A DNA stretch of 64,000 nucleotides from Bacillus sp. JCM 19034 (GCF_001310635.1 NZ_BAXR01000008.1:1-64000); one strand, 5' to 3'; positions 1 through 8,607 are shown, counted from the first letter of the stretch. A program made the numbers and translations. Notes: a model not told the origin generated them from the letters alone.

Positions 1-85
1 AAGAGATTGTTGAAAAAAATGAATGTACAAAATCGCTATGACCTAATTCGTAATAAAAACAATCTACTAATATTCCTACTGCCAT
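1..85 (-). CDS. Imm70-like immunity protein, N-terminal part only
   Basis: Translation from the ATG at 85 gives 28 residues starting MAVGILVDCFYYELGHSDF and stays open to the window edge. From memory this matches the start of the Imm70 immunity family, which protects against nuclease-type polymorphic toxins. A GAGGTGAAAGGTAG stretch just upstream supplies a ribosome site, and the gene begins only 13 bp after the orphan toxin cassette ends, as expected for a toxin-immunity pair. Only the first 28 residues are visible, so the family call rests on a short match. Confidence 0.6.
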   Translation of the reverse strand, partial: MAVGILVDCFYYELGHSDFVHSFFSTIS

Positions 86-98
86 CTACCTTTCACCT

Positions 99-530
99 CT
101 AATCCATTTTAAAAATTATTTCTGCTACATCATTTGTTCTTTCATTTATTTTTTGTTTAATGTCTCTTAAATCATCCCTTGAGACATTTTGACCCCTAAC
201 ATCAATAATAACAGATTGCTTTGTTTGTTCAGGTAAATCACTTATCCGCTTATTTATTTGCTTTGACACATTTCTTATTAAGTTACTTCTACCAGAAGAT
301 GTAGTCACTTTATAATTCTTAACTTCTATGCTATGACCATCGATATAAAAATCTGGTCTTGAACTATTTTTAGTGCCATGACTTACTTCATTACCTTCCT
401 TATATGATACTTGGTCACGATATCCAGGATATTCTTTTCCTACATCAATTTCAGACTGTCTCCAAGATGGTCTAGTTTTACCCGTACCCTTAGGAATATC
501 TAAAAATGTACTTTTTGAAAGGATGGTAGT
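99..530 (-). pseudogene. Orphan polymorphic-toxin tip, probable PD-(D/E)XK-type nuclease
   Basis: The frame is open from a stop at 531-533 to the stop at 99-101, but only GTG start-like codons occur inside it. It begins near a Gly-Thr-Gly-Lys-Thr junction (around 474-490) followed by RPSWRQSEIDVGKEYPGYRD, then RPDFYIDGHSIEVKNYK. The D...EVK spacing is typical of restriction-endonuclease-fold nucleases. The end, QNVSRDDLRDIKQKINERTN, resembles tips of LXG and WapA toxins I know. No secretion or LXG part is attached, so this looks like a displaced, unexpressed cassette. The following gene is the Imm70-like immunity protein. Nuclease activity is inferred from the motif. Confidence 0.65.
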
Positions 531-554
531 TTATTCAACCACCACCCAAATTGA

Positions 555-1787
555 TTAGCTTACTTTCGTTTCAGGCATTTCAGGTAGGAAATAAGCTGTT
601 TTATTTCTCATCATACCATAGACAATTCTGACTAATCTTCTCATAATGCAAAGAAGGGCTTGTGACTTAGACTTTCCTTCATTTAGCTTACGATTATAAT
701 AATCGTAAAACACAGGATTACGAGGGATTTTACTACCTTTACATACTTGGACTTGTTGGACAGCTAGGTTGTAAAAGATGTCATATAGTTTTCGATTACC
801 TTGTTTTGTTTTCTTCATCGTTTCCTTACCGCCCGAACCCATCTTAATAGGGGCAATTCCTGCATATCTTGCGAGTTTATCAGATTTTGTGAACCGATGG
901 ATGTCACCAATCTCTGCAATTAATGCAGAGGAAGTAACCGTATCAATACCTGGCATAGTTTCAAGCTGCATACCTAGCTTTTGAATGGTTACCTTTAACT
1001 CTTTATCCATCTTCTTAATCTCCTGTTTGGTATAGCTGATATTTCTAACCATGCTTTGAATGATAAAATCTCTAGATGTCTGATATTCTCTTTTTACTTC
1101 ACCATCAGCTTGAACAAGTGATAATATCTGTTCTGCTTTTCTAGTTGAACAAGCGTTGTTACTCGCTTCTAGTAAGAATGCTCGTAAGCCTTCCATTGTT
1201 GCCCCCTTCAAATGAGAAGGCGAAGGATAGCTTTCCCAAAAGGCTAAAGCGGTTTTCCCATCTACTTCTGAAAAGAAATCCTTGTAGCTTGGATAATGAT
1301 AGTTTAATTGCATATGCAGTTGGTTTTTCAAGGCTGTTTGTGCTTTCACTAAAGCATTTCTTCTTCCGACAAGTTGAGAAATTATCCAATGAATATCCGA
1401 TGGTGTAGCGTCAGGTAAATAAGGTAATTTACGAATTAAAACATCTGCCACACATTGAGCGTCCCAATTATCATTCTTTACTGTCATGGCATAGCTATTT
1501 CGTTCTGCATTAGATAAAGAGGAATTAACGAATTTTACAATGTACCCTTGTTCAATCAGATACAACGCTAAGTCTCGTCCATAACCGCCCACATCTTCTA
1601 ATCCAAATACAGGGGTCAAGCCTTCTGTAAGATACTTATTCACATATTCTAGTAAGCTAGGAAAGGCAGTTGGTTTGTTTTGAATGGTCTTTTCTCCTAA
1701 CTTCTCAAACCAGCAATCCACTATCACCGCTGTATGTTGGAACTTGTGTAAATCTAATCCTATATAAATATGCTTATCTCTTTTCAT
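555..1787 (-). CDS. IS110-family transposase (DEDD recombinase)
   Basis: Intact 410-residue protein. The N-terminal RuvC-like DEDD domain shows D12 (IGLDLHKFQ), E64 (FGLEDVGGYG) and D106/D109 (DNWDAQ), the catalytic set of IS110 transposases. A central helical region follows. The C-terminal Transposase_20 domain has PGIDTVTSSALIAEIGD, RYAGIAP and GSGGKETMKKTKQGNRK; the serine nucleophile of the family lies in this part. Known IS110 enzymes such as IS621 recombine donor and target DNA using an element-encoded bridge RNA. Here a conserved structured segment lies just 5' of the gene. The product is about 65% identical by eye to the decayed copy at 6432-7665. Confidence 0.95.
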   Translation of the reverse strand: MKRDKHIYIGLDLHKFQHTAVIVDCWFEKLGEKTIQNKPTAFPSLLEYVNKYLTEGLTPVFGLEDVGGYGRDLALYLIEQGYIVKFVNSSLSNAERNSYAMTVKNDNWDAQCVADVLIRKLPYLPDATPSDIHWIISQLVGRRNALVKAQTALKNQLHMQLNYHYPSYKDFFSEVDGKTALAFWESYPSPSHLKGATMEGLRAFLLEASNNACSTRKAEQILSLVQADGEVKREYQTSRDFIIQSMVRNISYTKQEIKKMDKELKVTIQKLGMQLETMPGIDTVTSSALIAEIGDIHRFTKSDKLARYAGIAPIKMGSGGKETMKKTKQGNRKLYDIFYNLAVQQVQVCKGSKIPRNPVFYDYYNRKLNEGKSKSQALLCIMRRLVRIVYGMMRNKTAYFLPEMPETKVS

Positions 1788-1835
1788 CAGAAAACTTCAC
1801 CCCTATATTAGAATGGAACGATTAAAGCAAGACAG

Positions 1836-1906
1836 AGAATGTCGGCAACCTTAGGTCGAGCGTTAGTCTCTAGGGACTCGCAAGGGTACGAAAGCCTATC
1901 CATTAT
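1836..1906 (-). ncRNA. Putative IS110 bridge RNA (copy 1)
   Basis: The non-coding stretch 5' of the transposase aligns closely with 7701-7772 in the second element, although the surrounding leader has diverged. In the RNA sense it reads GGCTTTCGTACCCTTGCG, then a hairpin (stem GCG-AGTC, loop CCTAGA, GACT, an AA bulge, CGC), then CTCGACCTAAGGTTGCC. In the other copy the inner stem is CACC/GGTG, so both sides changed together, which is evidence for a folded RNA. Position 5' of tnp fits bridge RNAs of the IS110 group. RNA ends and guide loops are inferred, not seen. Confidence 0.65.
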
Positions 1907-1920
1907 CTATCTGTTAACCG

Positions 1921-2696
1921 TTATAAAATGGCTTGATGTTTGCCATCTGCTGTTATTTCACCATAGCGATATAAACCACTATAAAACTCTTTTCTATCCA
2001 AAATTCGCTTGACCTGAACTTTGTAAACAACTTTCCTTGTTTCGTTCGATGACCTTCCTCATTCAGTTGTTCCGCTAGTTGAGTTAATGACCATGAAGGA
2101 TACTGCTCCTTTAAGTCAAACACTCGTTGTACGGTTTTTGCTTGCCTATCATCTATGACAAGGCTTTTCTTACCTTTTTCCACTTTATAGCCTAATGCAA
2201 CATTTCCACCTGCATAGCCACCCTGTTGGGCTTTCTTGTTTCTCCCTCTCCCTAACTTCAAAGAGATTTCTAATCGTTGATATTGGTCTAATAACTCCAT
2301 TAAGCCATTGATTAAAAAGTCGCTAGGGTCTTTCTTATGGATACTGTATTGGGGTTGTTCAATACTCCGAATGTCTACTCCATACTTTTTAAATTCTCGA
2401 TGAATTAACACTTTCACAATGTCTGACCGCCATAAACGGCTTGTATTCAGTGTGACAACATAATCCACCTCATGGTGAGCGAGATACTCCAGCATCTCCT
2501 GAAAGCCTAATCTGTCCACTTCTAACGCTTCTTCATCCACTTTAGCCCCACTGATACCTTCGTCCTTAAACAAGCGTAAAAGCGTGTATCCATGAGTCTG
2601 ACAGTAAGTCTTGATTTCATCTTCTTGATAAGCAAGACTGTATCCATCTCTTGCTTGTCCTTGTGTAGATACTCGAATATATCCGATAACTTTCAT
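1921..2696 (-). pseudogene. Serine recombinase of the IS110 unit, frameshifted
   Basis: The N-terminus MKVIGYIRVSTQGQARDGYS has the catalytic Ser10 and the conserved arginines of the resolvase/invertase fold (residues 1-150). It is followed by a short Recombinase domain (ALGYKVEKGKK to QLNEEGHRTKQGKLFTK). At about 2017 one G is missing compared with copy 2. Restoring it extends the product to KVQVKRILDRKEFYSGLYRY and a shared end GKHQAIL at 1921. Length is about 258 residues, longer than classical resolvases but lacking the coiled-coil part of large integrases. A 28-bp palindrome sits 15 bp before the start. It may resolve cointegrates or help recombination of the element; that role is inferred. 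Confidence 0.85.
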
Positions 2697-2711
2697 GGTA
2701 TTTTCCCCCTC

Positions 2712-2739
2712 CGTTACGCTAATCCTAATTAGCGTAACG
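2712..2739. repeat. 28-bp perfect palindrome before the serine recombinase
   Basis: Arms CGTTACGCTAAT (2712-2723) and ATTAGCGTAACG (2728-2739) flank CCTA. A related 28-bp palindrome with the same outer CGTTAC/GTAACG lies at 8608-8635 in the second element, again just before the recombinase start. Candidate roles are the recombinase crossover site or an autoregulatory operator. Confidence 0.8.
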
Positions 2740-2804
2740 CTTAGACGCTATATTTATCATAAATTCATTGTATGCGGCTTTAGCGATACAATCAATCCCT
2801 TTAC

Positions 2805-2827
2805 CGATACAAATTTGTGATGTATCG
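2805..2827. promoter_or_regulatory. Inverted repeat, likely operator of the XRE gene
   Basis: CGATACA (2805-2811) and TGTATCG (2821-2827) form a 7-bp inverted repeat, and another CGATACA copy lies at 2784-2790. The sites lie between the divergent recombinase and XRE genes, so an XRE repressor could control both directions. Binding is inferred. Confidence 0.45.
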
Positions 2828-2862
2828 TAAAAGGTAACATGAATAAGAGGAGGGGAAGTACC

Positions 2863-3063
2863 ATGCCTATTACAATCAAGCTAAAGGAAATCCTTAAAGA
2901 ACGTGACCTTTCACAACGTGAATTGGCACGAATGACAGGGCTGCGACCAAATACAATCAGCCATTTGTGTTCAGACAACGTAGACAGGGTTTATTTATCA
3001 ACATTAGAAACGGTATGCAAAGTGTTAGACATCGACATTCAGGAGTTAATCGAGGTGGAGTAG
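2863..3063 (+). CDS. Small XRE-family DNA-binding regulator
   Basis: 66-residue product almost entirely a helix-turn-helix domain: KEILKERDLSQRELARMTGLRPNTISHLCSD, with recognition-helix residues typical of the YozG/Cro-like XRE group. The ATG at 2863 is preferred over the one at 2839 because GAGGAGGGG lies 7 bp before it and the shorter product starts at the domain. It is the only plus-strand gene in the toxin island and is divergent from the serine recombinase, with inverted repeats between them. It probably represses its own promoter and perhaps the recombinase. The second IS110 unit has no such neighbour. Confidence 0.85.
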   Translation: MPITIKLKEILKERDLSQRELARMTGLRPNTISHLCSDNVDRVYLSTLETVCKVLDIDIQELIEVE

Positions 3064-3097
3064 TCCTCACTCTAGTAATCGTTCTATGTACGTCAAA

Positions 3098-3330
3098 GTT
3101 GCAAAAATTTTAAAAGGCAGGGAGAAAGCGAAGGTAAAGTATTTGAGAATATAGATGGTGGTAACTGATGATTTTGTGATTACCTTTAAGATTTAGAATA
3201 CATTAAATAGGTTATATGTTTTATAGGTGTTGTACGTCTAAAGAATTTGTTAATACATCATAGAGGGCATACAGAGTTTACTCATATTCTCTGCATAAAA
3301 TATGAACCATTCGTCACTGGGTAGCCCCAC
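3098..3330. repeat. Dispersed repeat R, copy 1 (about 230 bp)
   Basis: Reads GGCAGGGAGAAAGCGAAGG, then GAGAATATAGATGGTGGTAA, a TTTTATAGGTGTTGTACGT block and ATTCGTCACTGGGTAGCCCC. The same order of blocks occurs at 10940-11180, and a shorter version at 4825-4925. No gene is visible in it. All three copies border displaced or truncated toxin modules and may mark recombination endpoints. With the terminator after it, this explains most of the gene-free stretch 3064-3465. Confidence 0.75.
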
Positions 3331-3333
3331 CAA

Positions 3334-3374
3334 CCAAAAAGAAAACCTTGAAAGCATATTGCCATTCAAGGTTT
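3334..3374 (-). terminator. Rho-independent terminator after the 3466 immunity gene
   Basis: AAACCTTGAA (3343-3352) pairs with TTCAAGGTTT (3365-3374). On the minus strand it is followed by a T-rich run (TTTTCTTTTTGG). Confidence 0.8.
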
Positions 3375-3465
3375 CAAGTTCTATGAAGCTAAAAAAGGAA
3401 ACAAAACAAATCGATTACTAAGTAATTTTTTGTACTATCCCTTGATGTCAAAAATAAACTTGATA

Positions 3466-3813
3466 TTATCTTACAACATCACCTGCAAATATCTCTCCAT
3501 TAGTTGGGTTTAACGAGAACCTTCTACCGTAAAAGTCAGACACAAAAACATCAGTACCATTCACCATCAGGTTTTCAAATGGCAACTGGTTTTTTACAGG
3601 GAAAACATCAGCAACATTCTGAATACGCCACTTTATTTCCCCATTTTTATTAATTCCAAATACATTATTCAGGTAGCTAGTGTTGTTAGGTATTTCAAGT
3701 AAAACGATTAAACTGTCATTTACTTCTACTACATAGCGTATATCGTGTTCAAAAACTATTTTATTATTTTCTACTACTAGCTCGTTATCATATTGGTTAA
3801 ACTTTATCGACAA
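3466..3813 (-). CDS. Putative immunity protein to the 3827 toxin tip
   Basis: 115 residues from a TTG start at 3813, chosen because GAAGGAG lies 8 bp upstream and earlier starts overlap the toxin gene. The product (LSIKFNQYDNELVVENNK ... INKNGEIKWRIQN ... SDFYGRRFSLNPTNGEIF) is beta-strand rich and soluble, and I do not recognise its family. Its place directly after the toxin tip ending at 3827, and the terminator after it, fit a cognate immunity gene. Function is inferred only from position and size. Confidence 0.65.
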   Translation of the reverse strand: MSIKFNQYDNELVVENNKIVFEHDIRYVVEVNDSLIVLLEIPNNTSYLNNVFGINKNGEIKWRIQNVADVFPVKNQLPFENLMVNGTDVFVSDFYGRRFSLNPTNGEIFAGDVVR

Positions 3814-3826
3814 TTTATTCACTCCT

Positions 3827-4848
3827 TCACGGTAAAGGTCTTGGATTTGTAAAATTACCAACACGCTGTCCCATTAAATCAAATTGTTGTCCACCACCTT
3901 CAAAACCGAAGAGTGGATTTACAGTTCCTGTCCGTATTCTTGTTCCTGCATCTAATTCAACGTTTGCTACAAACTTTGGGGTTGTGGGCAATGCGAATTT
4001 ATCTTGTATTTGCGACGGTGTTAGTCCCTTAATATCATCAGCTTTCATAAACCAACCACCATACATACCGGAATTTTCCCCGTCGTATACTCGAACAAAG
4101 GTACTTTTTTCTGTTAACTGGATTTCTTGAGTAAGTGTACCCGTCTTATAGGGAGGTTCACTGTACCCCATTTCTTCCTTCCACCATTTATTTACATCTT
4201 CTGCAGGCTTTTCAGAGATTTTATTATATTTAGGATTATCTATACCCTTATCATCATTCCTACTATTATTCCCATTCCCCCTAGCCTCAGCATCAATCCT
4301 GTTAAACTGAACATGATTATGATCATCCAATTTCCGATACAACCCTTGTGAATAGATCACGTTTACTGGCAAAGGTGACGTTTGGAATTGATTCAGTCCA
4401 AGTCTTGCAGCCATTTCCCTTATTGTATCTAAACGCCTATCCACTTGGTTTTGAACATTTTTTAACTGTGACTGAATGTTTCCAATTGTCGTACTTGAGG
4501 TGATTGCCGGAGTTGGAGCTTGGTTTTGTCCATTTGAATTCCTTGTGGAGTTAGCGAGACGACCAACTGACCCGAGCTTGGATGCTCCTTTATCTCCAAG
4601 GCTGAAAGGCCAATTAATCCAATCGCATAGCCCATCCACTCGCCTCTCGTATAGCTCGTTCCATGAATGACATCTTCCATAAAGGAATCTACCAACATCT
4701 GGCCTATTTCTAGCAGAATGACCGGCTCTTGGACAACCTGCTGAATAAATTCAACCTGAGCTTTTATTGTACCGATTGGATCTGTGACCAGTTCCCATAG
4801 GCCTAAGACCATATCTAAACCTGCAAATTTAATAGACAGGGAAAGCAA
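3827..4848 (-). pseudogene. Truncated, frameshifted LXG toxin copy 1 with TNT/ADP-ribosyl-type tip
   Basis: The conserved part starts abruptly at GLDMVLGLWELVTDPIGTIKA; the LXG domain is missing and the first codons come from repeat R. At about 4600 CCAAGGCTG replaces CCAAGGGCTG of copy 2, a one-G loss that breaks the frame. After the RGNGNNSRNDDKG junction the tip has VRVYDGENSGMYGGWFMKAD, KFALPTTPKFVANVELDAG and FGFEGGGQQFDL. The Arg-rich start, LP...V...G block and GGG-Q end recall TNT-like NAD-consuming toxins, but this is a weak family assignment. An immunity candidate follows at 3466-3813. Confidence 0.75.
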
Positions 4849-5050
4849 AGGTATAGTATTTGAGAATATAGATGGCGGTAACTGATGTTTTATAGGTGTT
4901 GTACGTACTTTATAATTGTTAAAGCATTATACTGGCTTACAAGTGTTATCATCTCGCCTGTTTATCGTACTTTTCATTCTATTCAAGTGTTATAACATAA
5001 TGCCTTGATGGTACAACCATGATGAGCTCTTGATTCTCAAAACAAATAAT
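4825..5050. repeat. Short copy of repeat R joined to a degenerate toxin-remnant repeat
   Basis: 4825-4925 matches repeat R (GGGAAAGCAAAGGTATAGTA, TTTTATAGGTGTTGTACGTACT) with an internal deletion. From about 4945 a second block starts (ATCTCGCCTGTTTATCGTAC ... GATGGTACAACCATGATGAG) that recurs at 8815-8920 and 9066-9150. No coding frame is conserved. Confidence 0.7.
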
Positions 5051-5082
5051 TATTGTATGTCCACTAAATAATCCTTACTTAG

Positions 5083-5268
5083 CTAATACACCTTTATATA
5101 ATTACCTTTAGCATTATGAGCTTTGTTATTCTGTTTAGTTTGTGGTCTTGTAGTATTAAAAGTACCCCAGCCAAATAATATGCCATTTTGCCATACTCTT
5201 TCTGGTTCAGTTTCCATAATTTGTCCCACTCTAAAATCCTTATTATCAGTCTTTTTATTCACTAGCAT
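5083..5268 (-). pseudogene. Short toxin-locus remnant
   Basis: 61 codons with GILFGWGTFNTTRPQTKQ and NNKAHNAKGN near the end. The last part matches remnants at 8985-9060 (DNDKARNAKGGND) and 8740-8810 (RDDILYGRGSYD). These look like fragments of a different pre-toxin junction sequence, a counterpart of RGNGNNSRNDDKG in the other copies. I see no complete domain, no ribosome site of quality and no partner, so it is probably not functional. Confidence 0.45.
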
Positions 5269-5444
5269 TATGTTCCTGTATCGTTACCACCTTTAGCATT
5301 ACGAGCTTGGTCATTCTCGTGTGCAAATATAAATCGAGTAGTAAGTGTGGTCACTTTATGTCTTTGTTACTGCAACCAATCTCGTATGTCTGCATACTAT
5401 CATAATTATTTTATTCAAATATGATTATTACATAAGCCAATAAT

Positions 5445-5475
5445 AAACCTTGAAAGGCAAAAGCCAATCAAGGTT
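5445..5475 (-). terminator. Terminator after the 5489 immunity gene
   Basis: AAACCTTGAAAGGC and GCCAATCAAGGTT form a stem, followed on the minus strand by TTATTATTGG. It resembles the hairpins at 3343 and 11190, so the terminator appears to travel with the modules. Confidence 0.7.
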
Positions 5476-5488
5476 CAAAAAACAGATT

Positions 5489-5959
5489 CTATTTACTTAC
5501 AAATAATATAAATTCGCCTACAGAGGCTTCGAACCTTTTAGGATTTCTCTCCTTAATTTCTTTTACTAGTTGCAAAACAATTTTCTTTATTTTAACATCA
5601 GCCGTTGAAATCACTTTCGAGTATATTTTGCAAGAAGATTCATGATTAAGTATTCTTTTATGAAGGGTTTTAGCCCATTCTTTTGCATGGGGTAACATAT
5701 AAGGTAGTGATTCTGCCAATTCTTTTAAGGATTGCTCTGAACCAAAAATGTTATCATATGACTCAATTGCATGAATTAACCCAAACATTATCTCATCATT
5801 TTCAGTTGCATCATGAAACCCCAAACATAAATTTCTTAAATGATTCAAGTCTTTCAAATCCAGAACACTTGAAATAGCTTGTTCAAATGCTGAAATCTCT
5901 TCTTCATTTCTAAGCAATCGGTTATCTATTAATGTTTGAGTTAGATTATTAATGTCCAA
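5489..5959 (-). CDS. Imm30-like immunity protein
   Basis: 156 residues from a TTG start at 5959, with AAAGGAG 8 bp upstream. The central CLGFHDATENDEIMFGLIH and AKEWAKTLHKRILNHE blocks match the 12863-13324 protein (GFDDDTEQYEVMFGLVH, AREWMEVLHYRILNHE) and recall the Imm30 family. It is acidic, helical and cytoplasmic. It lies after the orphan HHM-type toxin tip at 6008-6379, whose relative at 13339 is followed by the homologous immunity gene. The pairing is therefore conserved in two modules, which strongly suggests it neutralises that toxin. Confidence 0.75.
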   Translation of the reverse strand: MDINNLTQTLIDNRLLRNEEEISAFEQAISSVLDLKDLNHLRNLCLGFHDATENDEIMFGLIHAIESYDNIFGSEQSLKELAESLPYMLPHAKEWAKTLHKRILNHESSCKIYSKVISTADVKIKKIVLQLVKEIKERNPKRFEASVGEFILFVSK

Positions 5960-6007
5960 TATTAAAACTCCTTTCATTTTTTATCGAAGTATTGTGGATA
6001 CATTGTT

Positions 6008-6379
6008 TTATTCAATTACTTCCTGAAGACTGCTTCTAATCTCTGGTGTATACAATCCATCTTTTTGATAGATTCTTCTTGCATCCCATATATCTCGTGC
6101 TAAAGCATCTCTTGGATTCAAATTTAAATATTCCAGAAGTTTTTCTCCTGTTAATCCATATGTTTCTGTCTCGCGATGCCTTCCCCCTTTGCCCGGATGT
6201 GGATGCTCCATGTTCATACTTATCCCATCATCTTTATGAACCTCTGCATTGGTTTCCATATATTTTTTAGAAGGCATGTGATGTGGTGTCATATTATCAC
6301 CACGTGTACCTGCATCTATTAATTCCTCATAAGTTCCAACTTTCCCTTCTCCAGTAAGTAAGGTTTTACCCGTACCCTA
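6008..6379 (-). pseudogene. Orphan toxin tip of the HHM / RHRET nuclease type
   Basis: The open frame begins at the junction Gly-Thr-Gly-Lys-Thr (around 6365-6378), then GEGKVGTYEELIDAGTRGDN, TPHHMPSKKYM, ISMNMEHPHPGKGGRHRETE and RDIWDARRIYQKDG. It is about two-thirds identical to the tip of the full LXG gene at 13339. Conserved HHM, a second His and GGRHR suggest a metal-dependent nuclease of the HNH/treble-clef type. No N-terminal delivery part is attached; the second IS110 unit starts within about 55 bp upstream. The matching immunity gene starts 49 bp after the toxin stop. Confidence 0.7.
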
Positions 6380-6431
6380 TGTTGTAATCTTAAAAGCTAA
6401 AAATAAAAAAATCAGCCATTTTACCACCCTA

Positions 6432-7665
6432 TTAAACTACTTCTTTTTCTTGTACTATCGGCAATTTATAGGCTGTTTTATGTTTCATCATGCCATAAAC
6501 AATGTTCACAAGCCTTCTCATTATGCACACCAATGCTTGTCCCTTTGTTTTGCCTTCTTTTAGTTTCTATAGGTAGTAAGCATAAAACACTGGGTTACGT
6601 GGCAGTTTACTTCCTTTTGCTACTTGCACTTGTTGGACTGCCAAGTTGTAAAATAAAGCGTGTAGCGCCCGATTTCCCTGTTTGCTTTTTTGTTCCTTGC
6701 CTTTCCCACCAGAGCCAAAGTAAACAGGCGCAATCCCCGCAAATCGTGCTAATTTGTTGGCATTAGGAAAACGTCTTACATCACCTATCTCCGCAATTAA
6801 TGCCGAAGCTGTCACAAGGTCAATTCCTGGCATGGAGTTTAGTTGAAAGTCTAGTAAACTCATTAACTGTTTTAATTCGCCTTCCACATAGTTCATTTCC
6901 TTCTTTTTAAACGAAATGTCTCGAACTATGCTTCTTACTAGAAAATCTCGTGTTTCTTGGTGTTCTTTCTGTGTATGTCCATCCTCTTTCACTAGCTTCA
7001 ATATCATTTGCTTTTTTCACTGAACATGTATTGTTACTGGCTTCTAATAAAAAAGTGGTCAATTTCTTCACATTTACACCGTCTAAACTTGAAGGTGACG
7101 GGTATTGTTTCCAAAATGCCAATGCCGTTTTCCCATCTACTTCTGAGAAAAACTTTTTATAGCTCGGGTAATGATGGCTCAATTGAATGTGCAGTTGGTT
7201 CTTTAAATCACCTCTAGCTTTCACCAATGCGTTTCTTCTAGTGACCAATTGTTGTATCGACCAAAATAAATCATGTGGTTTAGCGTCAGGCAATTGGCTA
7301 AGTTGTCTTACCAATATTCTAGCCACACATTCCGCATCCCAGCTATCACTTTTTTGTACGGTCACATGGCTTTTTCGTTCAGCATAAGAAAGAGCTGGGT
7401 TAACCTCTTTTACAACTTGTCCATGGTCCGTTAGATATTGTGCCAGTGCTCTACCGTAACCACCCACATCTTCTAAACCGAATACAGGTGTCAATCCATC
7501 ATCTATAAGTTTATCAATGTCCAATAAAAAAGTTGAGAAGGCAGACGGTTTATTTTCAAACTTTATCTCACCTAGTTTCTCTTGCCAACAATTAATAATC
7601 ACTGCCAAATGGTGTTGTTTATGCAAGTCTACACCCACATAAATATGTTTCTGCTTTTTATGCAT
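6432..7665 (-). pseudogene. Decayed IS110-family transposase (copy 2)
   Basis: The N-terminal part MHKKQKHIYVGVDLHKQHH keeps the DEDD residues (VGVDLHK, FGLEDVGGYG, DSWDAEC). Near 7010 the frame shifts, and the C-terminal Transposase_20 part (SMPGIDLVTASALIAEIGD, FGSGGKGKEQKSKQGNR) continues in another frame to about 6567. There an in-frame TAG follows YAYYL where copy 1 has YYNRKLNEGK. Translation past it resumes with KLKEGKTKGQALVCIMRRL and ends at 6432. Two independent lesions make this a pseudogene unless both are read errors. Confidence 0.9.
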
Positions 7666-7700
7666 GGCTCATCCTCCTATTCAATTGTCAATTATTGAAT

Positions 7701-7772
7701 GAAAATGCCGACAACCTTAGTTCGAGCGTTCACCTATCGGTGCGCATTGGTACGAAAGCCTATCCATTTTCA
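7701..7772 (-). ncRNA. Putative IS110 bridge RNA (copy 2)
   Basis: In the RNA sense: GGATAGGCTTTCGTACCAAT, then a hairpin GCG-CACC-GATA-GGTG-AA-CGC, then TCGAACTAAGGTTG. The flanks GGATAGGCTTTCGTACC and AACGCTCGA match copy 1 exactly, while the four inner base pairs of the hairpin differ on both sides and still pair. That covariation supports a conserved RNA structure. No reading frame is conserved across it. Confidence 0.65.
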
Positions 7773-7823
7773 TCGCTACATAGTAACTTATAAGAAAATA
7801 CGAGCTTTTTTTAAGTTAGTTTG

Positions 7824-8594
7824 TTAAATTATTGCTTGATGTTTGCCATTGGCTTGTATTTGTCCGTATGTGTAAATCCCTTGATAAAACTTTCTCGGTC
7901 TAATATTCGCTTCACTTGTACTTTCGTAAATGCTTTCCCTTGGGTTGTTTCATAACCTTCATCACTTAATGCTTCTGCCAACTTAGACAGTGACCATTTT
8001 TTATGTAGCTGTTTAAGTTCAAACAATCGTTTCACTACTTCTGCATGTCCGTTATGTATTCTTAGTTCTTTTTCACCTTGTTGTTTCATGTAACCAAATG
8101 TTGCCCTTCCGCCTGCATATCCACCTTCCTTCGCTTTCTTATTTCTACCTTTCGTTAGTTTTAGGGATATTTCAAGCCGTTGATATTGGTCTAATAACTC
8201 CATTAAGCCATTGACCAAAAAATCGTTTGGGTCTTTTTTGTGAATGCTGTAAAATGGCTTCAATGCTTTTAATATCACAGCCGTATTTCTTTAGTTCTCG
8301 TTGAATCAGTAGCTTGACAATATCTGACCCATAATCGACTTGTATTGAGCACCACCACATTATCAATTTGGACAGAAGAAAGGTGAGCCAACATCTCCTG
8401 TAAGCCCACCCTGTCTATTTCGAATGCTTCTTCATTTAGTTTTGCGCCACTAATTCCTTCGTCTCTAAAATATGTATCAACTTCAATCCATGCTCTTTAC
8501 AATATGCTTTAATTTCATCTTCTTGATATTTCAAACTATATCCATCTCTTGCTTGCCCTTGAGTGGAGACTCGTATATACCCAACAACGTTCAA
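7824..8594 (-). pseudogene. Decayed serine recombinase (copy 2)
   Basis: Starts at a TTG (8594) with GGGAGGG upstream; the product begins LNVVGYIRVSTQGQARDGYS. Frameshifts occur near 8466 (IHI/RDEGISGAK), 8333 (TSRLW/SDIVKLL), 8270 (KSIE/YSIHKKDP) and 7885. The pieces DFLVNGLMELLDQYQRLEIS, KKAKEGGYAGGRATFGY and FTKVQVKRILDRESF match copy 1. The shared last residues GKHQAI show where the real gene ends. The fold is resolvase plus a short Recombinase domain. It is certainly non-functional as written. Confidence 0.85.
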
Positions 8595-8607
8595 CTTTTC
8601 ACCCTCC

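Larger units (their letters stand above)
540..2740 (-). mobile_element. IS110-family element carrying a serine recombinase (copy 1)
   Basis: The unit is ordered, in transcription direction: 28-bp palindrome (2712-2739), serine recombinase (2696-1921), structured non-coding segment (about 1906-1836), IS110 transposase (1787-555). The same order recurs at 6385-8640, which supports treating it as one unit. IS110 elements have no long terminal inverted repeats, so exact ends cannot be read here; the left end lies between 492 and 555. It is unclear whether the XRE gene at 2863-3063 belongs to it. Comparison of the two copies with an empty site would set the ends. Confidence 0.7.

Noticed and set aside
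1953-2696. Serine recombinase read as an IS607-type transposase
   Set aside because: IS607 recombinases carry an N-terminal MerR-like HTH and are followed by tnpB. Here the catalytic domain is N-terminal, a Recombinase domain follows, and no TnpB exists.
4590-4620. Programmed frameshifting in the toxin genes
   Set aside because: There is no slippery heptamer at CCAAGGCTG, and the intact copy differs simply by one G, so a mutation or read error explains it better.
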